The notes under the pieces are model-generated. The model saw only the letters and a program-made list of their open reading frames with translations. It made no database searches and was not told the DNA's origin. A DNA stretch of 64,000 nt, taken from contig NZ_JABX01000007.1 in assembly GCF_001469165.1 (NCBI RefSeq), positions 101,654-165,653 on the forward strand. The letters run 5' to 3'. Shown here in pieces: positions 57,063 through 64,000 of the stretch; positions within the stretch are counted from its first letter, which is position 1; each line of letters starts with the position of its first letter. Origin of the DNA: Thiohalocapsa sp. ML1 (GTDB lineage: Bacteria; Pseudomonadota; Gammaproteobacteria; Chromatiales; Chromatiaceae). Position numbers and translations under genes: made by a program.

Positions 57063-59639
57063 CTATGGCGCGGCGCGATCAAGCTCATCCACACGGGCGC
57101 GGATCGCCTGCAGCCCTTCCAGGTCCGCCGGCGACACGTGCAGGCCGCGCGCGATCAGCCCGTCGAACACGGCGAGCATCGCGGTCCAGTGGGTGCGCAG
57201 CCCGTCGGTGTCGCCGCGCCGCTCGGCGACATCGCCGAGCTTGTAGTGCGACACCGCCAAGTCCCGCTGCCACTCGGTGTTGGCCGGGTCGGCCGCGGCG
57301 AGGCGCTCGGCGATGGCGAGGTCGGCCGCGTAGGCGCGGGCGGCGTCGTCGAGCCGACCTTGGCTGACCGCGACATCGCCGAGCTTGTTGTAGACAACGG
57401 AAATGAATCGTTGCTTGCCGAGGTCGGCGGGGTCGTCGTTGGCGATGGGCTCGGCAATGGCGATCTCCGTTTCGTAATGGCGCTTCGCATCGTCTAGGCG
57501 CCCTTCCGCGACGGATATTTCGCCGAGCCGCTCATGCGAGATCGCCAAGTCGAGCTGCCATTGCTTGTTGGCCGGGTCCGCCGCGGTGAGGCGCTCGCGG
57601 ATGGCGAGCCCGGCGGCGTAGGCGCGGGCGGCGTGGTCGAGCCGACCTTGGCTGACCGCGACATCGCCGAGCTTGTTGTGGGAGACGGACAGCTCGCGCT
57701 GCCAGCGCTTATTGCTCGGATCCTTGCGCGTTAAGGCATCGAAAACCGCGAGTCGCTTCCCGTAGGCCTCGGCGGCGTCCTCGATCCGCCCCTGGGCGAC
57801 GGCGATGTCGCCGGTGCGCTCGTGGGAGATCGCCAGATCGTCCTGCCACCCGGTGTTGGCCGGGTCCGCCGCGGCGAGGCGCTCGGCGATGGCGAGCCCG
57901 GCCGCGTAGGCGCGGGCGGCGTCGTCGAGCCGACCTTGGCTGACCGCGACATCGCCGAGCTTGTTGTGCGAGACCGACAGATCCCGCTGCCACCCGGTGT
58001 TGGCCGGGTCCGCCGCGGCGAGGCGCTCGCGGATGGCGAGCCCGGCGGCGTAGGCGCGGGCGGCGTCGTCGAGCCGACCTTGGCTGACCGCGACATCGCC
58101 GAGCTTGTTGTGCGACACCGACAGATCCCGCTGCCACCCGGTATTGGCCGGGTCCGCCGCGGCGAGGCGCGCGGCGATGCGGTGGTACTCGGCATAGTGC
58201 GCGGCGGCGGCGTCCAGGCGGCCCTCGGCGACGGCGATGTTGCCTTGCCAGTTGGCGGCGACGCCGATGCGCCGCTCGGCGGCCTGCTGGCCGGCGCCGT
58301 CCGGCGGCGCCAGCGCGGCGGCGCGCTCGGCGAGGCGCCGGGCGGCGTCGAAGTCGGCCTTGGCGGCGGCCAGCGTGGCGCGGGTGCTGGCGAGGTCGCC
58401 CTGGTCGATGAGGAACACGAAACCTGCCTCCACCGCCTCGGGCCAGTCCGGCGCCCGCGCGAGGATGTCGCGGTAGGTGGCGCGGGCCTGCTCGGCGTCG
58501 CCCGCGGCGGCGTAGAGCTGGGCGGCCTTGAGCAGCGGCGCCAGGGCCGCGCGGATGCGCTGCTCGGCGCTGGCCTGGATGGCCTGCACCTGGGCGAGGA
58601 TGCCGCCGCGCTTGGACTCCACGTAGGCCAGCGCGGGTCCGACGCCTTGTTCGTCCAGAATCCGGGTCAGCTCCTGGAAGACCTCGGTGGCGTTCGGCCC
58701 TTGCTCGATCTCGACGAAGGAGGCGGCCACCTCGTCGATGCGCGTGAGCTGGGCGCTGCGCTGGGTCTCCGCGGCCTGGCGCAGGCGCTCGCGCTGCTGC
58801 CAGTCGGCGGGTTCTTCGGCGGCCTTGAGCTCACGCTGGTAGGTGCCCTCGACGGCGTCCAGCAGGTGGGCGCGGATGCGCGCGGCGGTGATCTGTTGCT
58901 GCGCGGATAGCCGGTCGAGCTTGGCCTCGATGCGGGACTGGCCGTCGGCGAGCCGGCGCTGGTTGTCCAGCAGGCGCTCGCGCAGGGCCTCGACCTCGTC
59001 GCGGATGTCCTTGAGCAAGAGCTCGAAGCGGTCGGCATTGTTGAAGCTGTGGCGGAGCCGGCCGCTGGCCTCCAGCCAAGCACGGTAGGCGCGCTGGCGG
59101 CGGCGGCGCTCGGCCTGGTAGGCGTCCGGGTCTGGGTGCGGCGGCTGGCCGGGCTTGTCGTGCGGGCGGTCGAGATCGGACAGGGCCTTGTCGCGGCAGG
59201 GGCCGGGCGTGGCGGGGTCGGTGCTGGTTGCGGCCGGAAAGACCCAGACGGTCTTGCCGCTGGCCAGCGCGTAGTGCAGCTCGTACTGGGTATAGCTGAC
59301 GGTACCGAAGTGCGCGAACGGGTCCGGGTCGGCGCCGTGCAGCTCGGCGAGGGCGGCGTAGGGCGGCTCCGCGCCGTAGGCGTCGCCGACGATCTGGATC
59401 AGGCCGTGGCAGGCGTCGATTTTCTGGCGCAGCAGCGCGCGCAGGTCGCCGGCGCCGGTGGCCCAAGTCTCCATCGTGACCGGCTCGCAGCCGAGCTTGG
59501 TGAGCACGTCCGCGGCGAGCCGGCGCAGATGGCCGAACTCGCCGCTGACGGCGGACAGGAAATAGCGCGGCCGGCCGTCCGGGCTCGGCGGCCCGGGCGC
59601 GGCGGCGGCGGGGCTTGGGGCTTGATCCGATTGGGGCAT
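57063..59639 (-). CDS. DUF4062 domain protein with C-terminal near-identical TPR repeats
   Basis: 858 residues from the ATG at 59637-59639. Residues about 25-130 are a DUF4062 domain (R-Y-F-L-S-A-V-S-G-E-F-G-H-L-R-R-L-A; P-V-T-M-E-T-W; L-I-Q-I-V-G-D-A-Y-G-A-E). A central helical region follows, with coiled coil at about 215-300. The C-terminal ~350 residues are TPR units of 48 residues (K-L-G-D-V-A-V-S-Q-G-R-L-D-D-A-A-R-A-Y), several almost identical in DNA as well (144-bp period, about 57230-58200). DUF4062 proteins are found in predicted NTP-dependent conflict systems; the recent TPR duplication suggests a fast-changing binding surface. Confidence 0.75.
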   Translation of the reverse strand: MPQSDQAPSPAAAAPGPPSPDGRPRYFLSAVSGEFGHLRRLAADVLTKLGCEPVTMETWATGAGDLRALLRQKIDACHGLIQIVGDAYGAEPPYAALAELHGADPDPFAHFGTVSYTQYELHYALASGKTVWVFPAATSTDPATPGPCRDKALSDLDRPHDKPGQPPHPDPDAYQAERRRRQRAYRAWLEASGRLRHSFNNADRFELLLKDIRDEVEALRERLLDNQRRLADGQSRIEAKLDRLSAQQQITAARIRAHLLDAVEGTYQRELKAAEEPADWQQRERLRQAAETQRSAQLTRIDEVAASFVEIEQGPNATEVFQELTRILDEQGVGPALAYVESKRGGILAQVQAIQASAEQRIRAALAPLLKAAQLYAAAGDAEQARATYRDILARAPDWPEAVEAGFVFLIDQGDLASTRATLAAAKADFDAARRLAERAAALAPPDGAGQQAAERRIGVAANWQGNIAVAEGRLDAAAAHYAEYHRIAARLAAADPANTGWQRDLSVSHNKLGDVAVSQGRLDDAARAYAAGLAIRERLAAADPANTGWQRDLSVSHNKLGDVAVSQGRLDDAARAYAAGLAIAERLAAADPANTGWQDDLAISHERTGDIAVAQGRIEDAAEAYGKRLAVFDALTRKDPSNKRWQRELSVSHNKLGDVAVSQGRLDHAARAYAAGLAIRERLTAADPANKQWQLDLAISHERLGEISVAEGRLDDAKRHYETEIAIAEPIANDDPADLGKQRFISVVYNKLGDVAVSQGRLDDAARAYAADLAIAERLAAADPANTEWQRDLAVSHYKLGDVAERRGDTDGLRTHWTAMLAVFDGLIARGLHVSPADLEGLQAIRARVDELDRAAP

Positions 59640-59784
59640 GGCCGCGGTCTCGATCCCTGTGGAACAGGTTGCAAGGCTCACGGAAATCCCGATGCGCGTC
59701 AAGGGCAGCGCCCCTAGATGGCTGTACGGCGTCGAAGTGTTTGTGGGTGGGGCAAGCTTCGCATCGACAGGGCGCTTTGGGGAG

Positions 59785-59841
59785 GAAGGGCCGAGGGCCG
59801 AGGGCCGAGGAGGGCTCCCTTGGCCCTTGGCCCTCGGCCCT
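59785..59841. repeat. Inverted heptamer array, copy 5
   Basis: GGGCCGA units face TTGGCCC/TCGGCCC units. Preceded by GGGCGCTTTGGGG, the same kind of flank as copy 2. Lies in the gap before lexA. Confidence 0.75.
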
Positions 59842-59876
59842 GCGCGCACGAATCCGCGCTTGCGAAGCGGCGGAAG

Positions 59877-59892
59877 CTGTCTAAAATGACAG
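59877..59892. promoter_or_regulatory. SOS box (LexA operator)
   Basis: CTGTCTAAAATGACAG fits CTGT-N8-ACAG, the gammaproteobacterial LexA site, with an AT-rich centre. It lies 28 bp upstream of the lexA ATG and should control lexA-imuA-imuB. Confidence 0.9.
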
Positions 59893-59919
59893 TTCATCCG
59901 CCCCACCGAGGCCGCGCCC

Positions 59920-60573
59920 ATGTCCGACCGGCTTACCCCCCGCCAGCAAGAGATCCTGGACCTGATCCGCCGGCATGTGCGCGAGACGGGCTATCCGCCG
60001 ACGCGGGCGGAGATCGCCGAGGCCTTCGGCTTCCGCTCCGTCACCGCCGCGGTGGACCACCTCAAGGCCCTGGCGCGGCATGGCGTCATCGAGCTGCAGC
60101 AGGGGGCGTCGCGCGGCATCCGGCTGTTGGCGCCGGCGGATGACGAGCCGGCATTGCCGGTGGTGGGCCGCGTCGCCGCCGGCAGCCCGATCCTCGCCGC
60201 CGAGCACATCGAGGAGCATCACCGGCTGGACCCGGACCTGTTCCGGCCGCGGGCGGATTACCTGCTGCGGGTGCGCGGCTTCAGCATGCGCGACGCGGGC
60301 ATCCTGGATGGCGATCTGCTCGCGGTGCACCGCACGCCGGAGGCGCAGGACGGGCAGATCGTGGTCGCGCGGCTCGACGACGAGGTGACGGTGAAGCGCC
60401 TGCGGCGCCAGGCCAATTGGCGCTGGCGCGTGCATTTGCTGCCGGAGAACCCGGACTTTGCGCCCATCGTCGTGGATCTGCGCGAACAGGCGCTGGTGAT
60501 TGAGGGGCTTGGCGTCGGTGTGCTGCGGTTGGGGGTGAGCGGGCGTGGCGGGGGCGAGTCGCGGCGGTTGTAG
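59920..60573 (+). CDS. lexA: SOS repressor LexA
   Basis: 217 residues. N-terminal winged helix ([24 protein letters not shown]), autocleavage site A87-G88 (V-A-A-G-S), and catalytic dyad S122 (F-S-M-R) and K159 (V-T-V-K-R). The last ~15 residues (Gly/Arg-rich) extend beyond the usual end. It is preceded by a perfect SOS box and followed by imuA-imuB. Confidence 0.96.
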   Translation: MSDRLTPRQQEILDLIRRHVRETGYPPTRAEIAEAFGFRSVTAAVDHLKALARHGVIELQQGASRGIRLLAPADDEPALPVVGRVAAGSPILAAEHIEEHHRLDPDLFRPRADYLLRVRGFSMRDAGILDGDLLAVHRTPEAQDGQIVVARLDDEVTVKRLRRQANWRWRVHLLPENPDFAPIVVDLREQALVIEGLGVGVLRLGVSGRGGGESRRL

Positions 60574-60576
60574 GTC

Positions 60577-60598
60577 GTGCCGACCTGGAGGTCGGCAC
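60577..60598. repeat. CTGGAG-core palindrome after lexA
   Basis: Perfect arms GTGCCGACCT / AGGTCGGCAC around GG, three bases after the lexA stop. It could fold as a hairpin in the mRNA but has no T-run. Same family as 5749 and 63752. Confidence 0.75.
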
Positions 60599-60601
60599 TC
60601 C

Positions 60602-60683
60602 GGCCGGTGCTCCGGCGGAAGCTCCGGTCGGCGCTCCGGCCGGCACTCTGGCCGGTGCTCCGGCGGAAGCTCCGGTCGGCGCT
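60602..60683. repeat. 34-bp perfect direct repeat in lexA-imuA gap
   Basis: GGCCGGTGCTCCGGCGGAAG... is repeated without change at 60602-60635 and 60650-60683. The remaining gap to 60720 continues with shorter CGGTCGGCGCT-type copies. Confidence 0.7.
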
Positions 60684-60791
60684 TCGGTCGGCGCTCCGGC
60701 CGCTTCGTTCGGCATTCCGGGCATTGGCACTTCGGTCGTCGGCACAGCGGGGCGATGCGGGCCCCATCATCAGGCGGACAACGGCAGCACC

Positions 60792-61904
60792 ATGCAGCTC
60801 GATCAGCTCCTCGCCACCCGCGCCGACCTCTGGCGCGGCCATGCCACGCCGGCGGCAGCGCCGATGGGGCTTGCCACCGGCTTTGCGGCGCTGGACGCGG
60901 CGCTGGCCGGCCACGGCTGGCCGGCGGGCGGGCTGAGCGAGGTGCTGACGGCGCACCAGGGGGCCGCGCTCGCGCTCTTGCTGCCGCTGTTGGCGGCGCT
61001 GAGCCGGCAGCCGCGCTGGCTGTTGTGGGTGGACCCGCCGCACCTGCCCTTTGCGCCGGCGCTGGCGGCGGCGGGGCTGGACCTGCGGCGCATCCTGATT
61101 GTGCGTGCCGGTGCCGATGGCGCCTGGGCGGCGGAGCAGGGGCTCGGCTCCGGCACCTGCGCCGCGGTGCTGGCCTGGACCGCGCCCGCGGCGCCAACTG
61201 GACGCGCCCGGGGCCGGCCGTCGGCCTGCTGGACCCCGGCGGCGCTGCGCCGCCTGCAGCTCGCCGCCGCGGAGCACCGGCTGCCGGCGCTGCTGCTGCG
61301 CCCGCCCGCGGCGGCGGGCGAGACCTCGCCGGCGGCGCTCCGGCTCAAGGTCGGCGCCCGCGACGATGGCCTGGAGGTGACGCTGCTGAAGCAGCGCGGC
61401 GGTCGCCCCGGGCAGCGGCTGTGGCTGCCGGCGCGGGCGGATGCCGAGCCGGCGGCCGCGGGCCGGGCCGATGCGGTCGAGACGCCGGCACGCGCACCTG
61501 CGGCCGAGGCCGGCTCGGCTGGGCAGGTCGGGGACGCCGCTCGGGGCCTTGTCGTGCCCGAAGGCGGCGCCAACGCGGGCAGCGGCGCGGCTGCGCGGAT
61601 CGATGGCGCCGCGCCGAGCTGCCCGGCCGTTGCCGCCCCTGCACCGCGGCCGGCGGCGACGCGGCGCGCACCGGATGCGCGCTCGGCCTCCCAAGGCGAG
61701 CCGCCCCGGCCGCCGCGGCTGGATGTCGATGCACCCGAGGGCGCGGCCGGGCCGGCGGCAGATCGGCAGGACGCGGCACGTCCTGCACCCGCGCCGACGC
61801 CGGCACAGCGCGACGACACCCGGCTGGTGGCCGCGGCCGGTGCCGGGGCGCTCGCGGCTGCCGCGCGCCGCGGCAGGCACCGGCGCGGCCCGCCGCGGCG
61901 CTGA
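60792..61904 (+). CDS. imuA: SOS translesion synthesis accessory protein ImuA
   Basis: 370 residues. The first ~215 residues have the RecA/SulA-like ImuA pattern (G-L-A-T-G-F-A-A-L-D-A-A-L-A-G-H-G-W-P-A-G-G-L-S-E-V-L; R-W-L-L-W-V-D-P-P; L-P-A-L-L-L-R-P; L-R-L-K-V-G-A-R). The last ~150 residues are an Ala/Pro/Arg-rich low-complexity tail. It partners with ImuB and ImuC/DnaE2 in damage-induced mutagenesis; dnaE2 is not within the window but could follow. Confidence 0.85.
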   Translation: MQLDQLLATRADLWRGHATPAAAPMGLATGFAALDAALAGHGWPAGGLSEVLTAHQGAALALLLPLLAALSRQPRWLLWVDPPHLPFAPALAAAGLDLRRILIVRAGADGAWAAEQGLGSGTCAAVLAWTAPAAPTGRARGRPSACWTPAALRRLQLAAAEHRLPALLLRPPAAAGETSPAALRLKVGARDDGLEVTLLKQRGGRPGQRLWLPARADAEPAAAGRADAVETPARAPAAEAGSAGQVGDAARGLVVPEGGANAGSGAAARIDGAAPSCPAVAAPAPRPAATRRAPDARSASQGEPPRPPRLDVDAPEGAAGPAADRQDAARPAPAPTPAQRDDTRLVAAAGAGALAAAARRGRHRRGPPRR

Positions 61905-61923
61905 GCCCGGGTAGGCTGCTGCC

Positions 61924-63636
61924 ATGCAATGGCTCGCGCTGCACCTGCCGGCGCTGCCGCTGGAGGTCTATACCCGGGGGCTGCCGGAGGTCGCGGTCGC
62001 GGCTGAAGCCGCTCCCACATTCACGCTCGGGCGCTCGGTCGCGGCTGATGGCGCTCACACGTCCATGCTCGGGCGCTCGGTCGCGGCTGAAGCCGCTCCC
62101 ACAACCATGCTTGGAGGCTGCGTCGCGGCTGAAGCCGCTCCCACAGTCGGACACTGCGTCGCGGCTGATGGCGCTCACGCGATGCAGCCGCCGATTGCGG
62201 TCAGCGAGCATGAGCGCATCCTCGCCCGCAACGCCGCCGCCGCCCGGCTCGGCATCCTGCCCGGCCTGCCGGACGCCGCCGCGCGTGCGTTGGTGGCGGA
62301 GCTTCGCATCCTGCCGCGCAAGCCGGCCGCGGAGCGCGCGGCGCTGGCCCGGCTCGGTGCCTGGGCCATGGCCTTCAGCGACCAGGTCAGCCTGGCACCG
62401 CCAGCGGCGCTGGTGCTGGAGGCGGGCCGGAGCCTCAGGCTCTTCGGCGGCGCCGCGGCGCTGCGCGGGCGGGTGCTGGAGGGCATCGGCGCGCTCGGCT
62501 GGCGGGCGCGCTGCGTGTTGGCGCCGACGCCGGGTGCGGCGCTGGTGCTCGCCGCCGCCGGGCTCGGTCGGGCCGCGGAGGACGCGGACGCCGCGATCAT
62601 CCAAGACCGCGCCGCGCTGCGCCGGGCGCTCGCGGCGCTGCCGGTGGCGGCGCTCGGCTTCACGGCCGCGGAGCTCGATGACCTGCAGCGCATGGGCCTC
62701 GTGCGCGTCGGGGAGCTGTTGCGCCTGCCGCGGGCCGGGCTCGCGGAGCGCTTCGGCCTCGCGCGGCTTGCGCAACTGGAGCGCCTGCTCGGCGAGCGGC
62801 CGGACCCGCGCCGGGCCTTCGTGCCGCCGCAGCGCTTTCGCGCCAGCCTGGAGCTGCCGGCGGAGGTGCCGGACGCGCCGGCGCTGGTGTTCGCGTGCCG
62901 GCGGCTCATCGACGAGCTGGGGGGCTTTCTGTTCGCGCGGCAGGCCGGCGTGCGGCAGCTCGGCTGGCGGCTGCACCACGCGGACCTGCCGGCGACGCGC
63001 TTGCGGCTCGGCTCCGCGGCGCCGGCGCGGGACCCGCGGCACTGGCTCGATCTGCTGCGCGAGCGGCTGGATCGGTTGACCTTGCCGGCACCGGTGCGGG
63101 CCATCAGCCTCGGCAGCGAGCCCGTGCAGCCGCTGGCCGCGCGCGATCTTCCGCTGCTGCCCGATGACCCGGCCGGCACGGCACCGGACCCGGTGCTGCT
63201 GGACCGGCTGCGGGCGCGGCTCGGCGCGGCGGCGGTGCAGGGGCTCGCGACGGCGCCGGACCATCGCCCGGAGCGGGCCACGCGGCCCTGCGAGCCCGAG
63301 CTGCCGGCCTTGGATGCGCCCGGCCGGCAACGACGCCGCACGCCGCAGCAGCCGCTCGAGGTGCCGCCGGGCGCCCGCGCCGACCGGCCGCTCTGGCTCC
63401 TGGCGGAGCCGCTGCCCTTGGCGCTGCACGACGGCCGCCCCTGCCTCGACGGCCCGCTGGACTTGGGCGCCGGCTGCGAGCGCATCGACACCGGCTGGTG
63501 GGACGGCTTTGCCGTGGCGCGGGATTACTACGTCGCCCGCAGCGCCGATGGCGAGCGGCTCTGGGTGTATCGCGACCTGCGCGGCAGCGGCGGCTGGTTC
63601 CTGCACGGGGTGTTCGGGGCGGCGCCGGCGGGGTGA
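61924..63636 (+). CDS. imuB: Y-family polymerase-like protein ImuB with in-frame repeat insertion
   Basis: 570 residues. The N-terminus M-Q-W-L-A-L-H-L-P-A-L-P-L-E-V, later E-R-I-L-A-R-N-A-A-A-A-R-L-G-I-L-P-G, and A-F-S-D-Q-V-S-L match ImuB, a catalytically inactive DinB-like hub for DnaE2. Residues about 25-86 are absent from normal ImuB. They derive from five copies of a GTCGCGGCTGAAGCCGCTCC-type repeat (starts at 61996, 62038, 62080, 62122 and 62158) read as V-A-A-E-A-A-P-T. The frame stays open, so the protein may still be made. It lies 19 bp after imuA. Confidence 0.88.
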   Translation: MQWLALHLPALPLEVYTRGLPEVAVAAEAAPTFTLGRSVAADGAHTSMLGRSVAAEAAPTTMLGGCVAAEAAPTVGHCVAADGAHAMQPPIAVSEHERILARNAAAARLGILPGLPDAAARALVAELRILPRKPAAERAALARLGAWAMAFSDQVSLAPPAALVLEAGRSLRLFGGAAALRGRVLEGIGALGWRARCVLAPTPGAALVLAAAGLGRAAEDADAAIIQDRAALRRALAALPVAALGFTAAELDDLQRMGLVRVGELLRLPRAGLAERFGLARLAQLERLLGERPDPRRAFVPPQRFRASLELPAEVPDAPALVFACRRLIDELGGFLFARQAGVRQLGWRLHHADLPATRLRLGSAAPARDPRHWLDLLRERLDRLTLPAPVRAISLGSEPVQPLAARDLPLLPDDPAGTAPDPVLLDRLRARLGAAAVQGLATAPDHRPERATRPCEPELPALDAPGRQRRRTPQQPLEVPPGARADRPLWLLAEPLPLALHDGRPCLDGPLDLGAGCERIDTGWWDGFAVARDYYVARSADGERLWVYRDLRGSGGWFLHGVFGAAPAG

Positions 63637-63703
63637 GCGGGGGGTTGTTTTCGGCATCGAGCTTTGAGCGTGGTCGAAGACGACAACGACAACGAGCCGT
63701 TTC

Positions 63704-64000
63704 GAGTGTGGTCGTAATCGAACGTTCGCGATGTTGACGGGCTTGACTGGAGTGTTGACCTCCAGGTCAACACGGCCACAGAGCGGGATGCACTGGTTTC
63801 GCGACTGCGGAGCCGACCTGGAGGTCGGCTCTCCGACCTGGAGGTCGGCTCTCCGGCCTGGAGGTCGGCTCTCCGGCCCGGACCGGCCCGACCCGGCCTC
63901 GAGTGTCGTGGTCGTAATCGGACGTTCGCGATGTTGACGGGCTTGACTGGAGTGTTGACCTCCAGGTCAACACGGCCACAGAGCTGCACTGGTTTCGCGA
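63704..64000. repeat. ~100-bp direct repeats with palindromes at right edge
   Basis: Two copies, 63704-63804 and 63901-64000 (the second cut by the window end), are nearly identical. Each includes the perfect palindrome GTGTTGACCT / AGGTCAACAC around CC (first copy 63752-63773). Between them, 63810-63872 holds three tandem CCGACCTGGAGGTCGG palindromes. No gene is seen in 63637-64000. Confidence 0.8.

Noticed and set aside
57230..58200. Regular ~144-bp repeats that could suggest satellite DNA or a CRISPR array
   Set aside because: They encode in-frame TPR units of the DUF4062 protein; there are no unique spacers.

Overview
The window is a high-GC (roughly 68-70%) chromosomal segment of a gammaproteobacterium. 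This is shown by the gene orders thrS-infC-rpmI-rplT-(tRNA)-pheS-pheT-ihfA-merR and rpoE-rseA-rseB-rseC-mucD-lepA-lepB-DUF4845-rnc-era-recO-pdxJ, and by a CTGT-N8-ACAG SOS box at lexA. A persulfide dioxygenase, hypF and the abundance of palindromic repeats and conflict genes would fit a sulfur-metabolising relative such as a purple sulfur bacterium (Chromatiales). That placement is inference; nothing in the window fixes the genus.

Layout. 1-5.6 kb: a left-truncated FAD oxidoreductase, a frameshifted sirtuin remnant, an unknown membrane protein, and a MoxR ATPase paired with a DUF2201/VWA protein. 6-7.8 kb: persulfide dioxygenase and a divergent exported amidohydrolase. 8-15.4 kb: a conflict cassette with a trypsin-co-occurring small protein, a trypsin-like protease, a MoxR ATPase, a vWA-like/formylglycine-enzyme-like giant and a second formylglycine-like protein. 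This corresponds to the MoxR/VMAP type of NTP-dependent conflict system. 15.4-25.9 kb: tRNA-Val, the translation operon with an AUC-initiated infC, tRNA-Pro with a terminator, and hypF. 26-40.2 kb: a heptad-repeat coiled-coil protein, nadB, and the sigma-E stress operon running into lepA/lepB/rnc/era/recO/pdxJ. 40.5-44.6 kb: gpmI, a small membrane protein, an apparently inactivated GlgC paralogue and an endonuclease III-like glycosylase.

44.9-59.6 kb is an accessory defence island, with visibly lower GC in its 49.6-53.4 kb part. It starts with an operator-like palindrome over a sigma-70-like promoter and a small ribbon-helix-helix-like protein. Three overlapping (ATGA) genes follow that match the SspB (DUF4007), SspC (ATPase) and SspD (PAPS-reductase-like) proteins of single-strand DNA phosphorothioation. 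Where SspE would be expected, two genes that I do not recognise as described partners follow: a GHKL ATPase and a protein with an N-terminal GIY-YIG-like core and a C-terminal HEPN-like Rx4H motif. This is the best candidate for an undescribed system in the window. On the opposite strand lie a SLOG-like four-TM protein, a DUF29 protein and a DUF4062-TPR protein with near-identical TPR units.

59.9-63.6 kb: lexA-imuA-imuB, an SOS mutagenesis cassette under a perfect SOS box; ImuB has an in-frame repeat insertion. Intergenic spaces throughout hold several repeat families: palindromes with an invariant CTCCAG/CTGGAG core and varying arms, inverted heptamer arrays, ~116-bp foldback elements and a ~100-bp direct repeat at the right edge.
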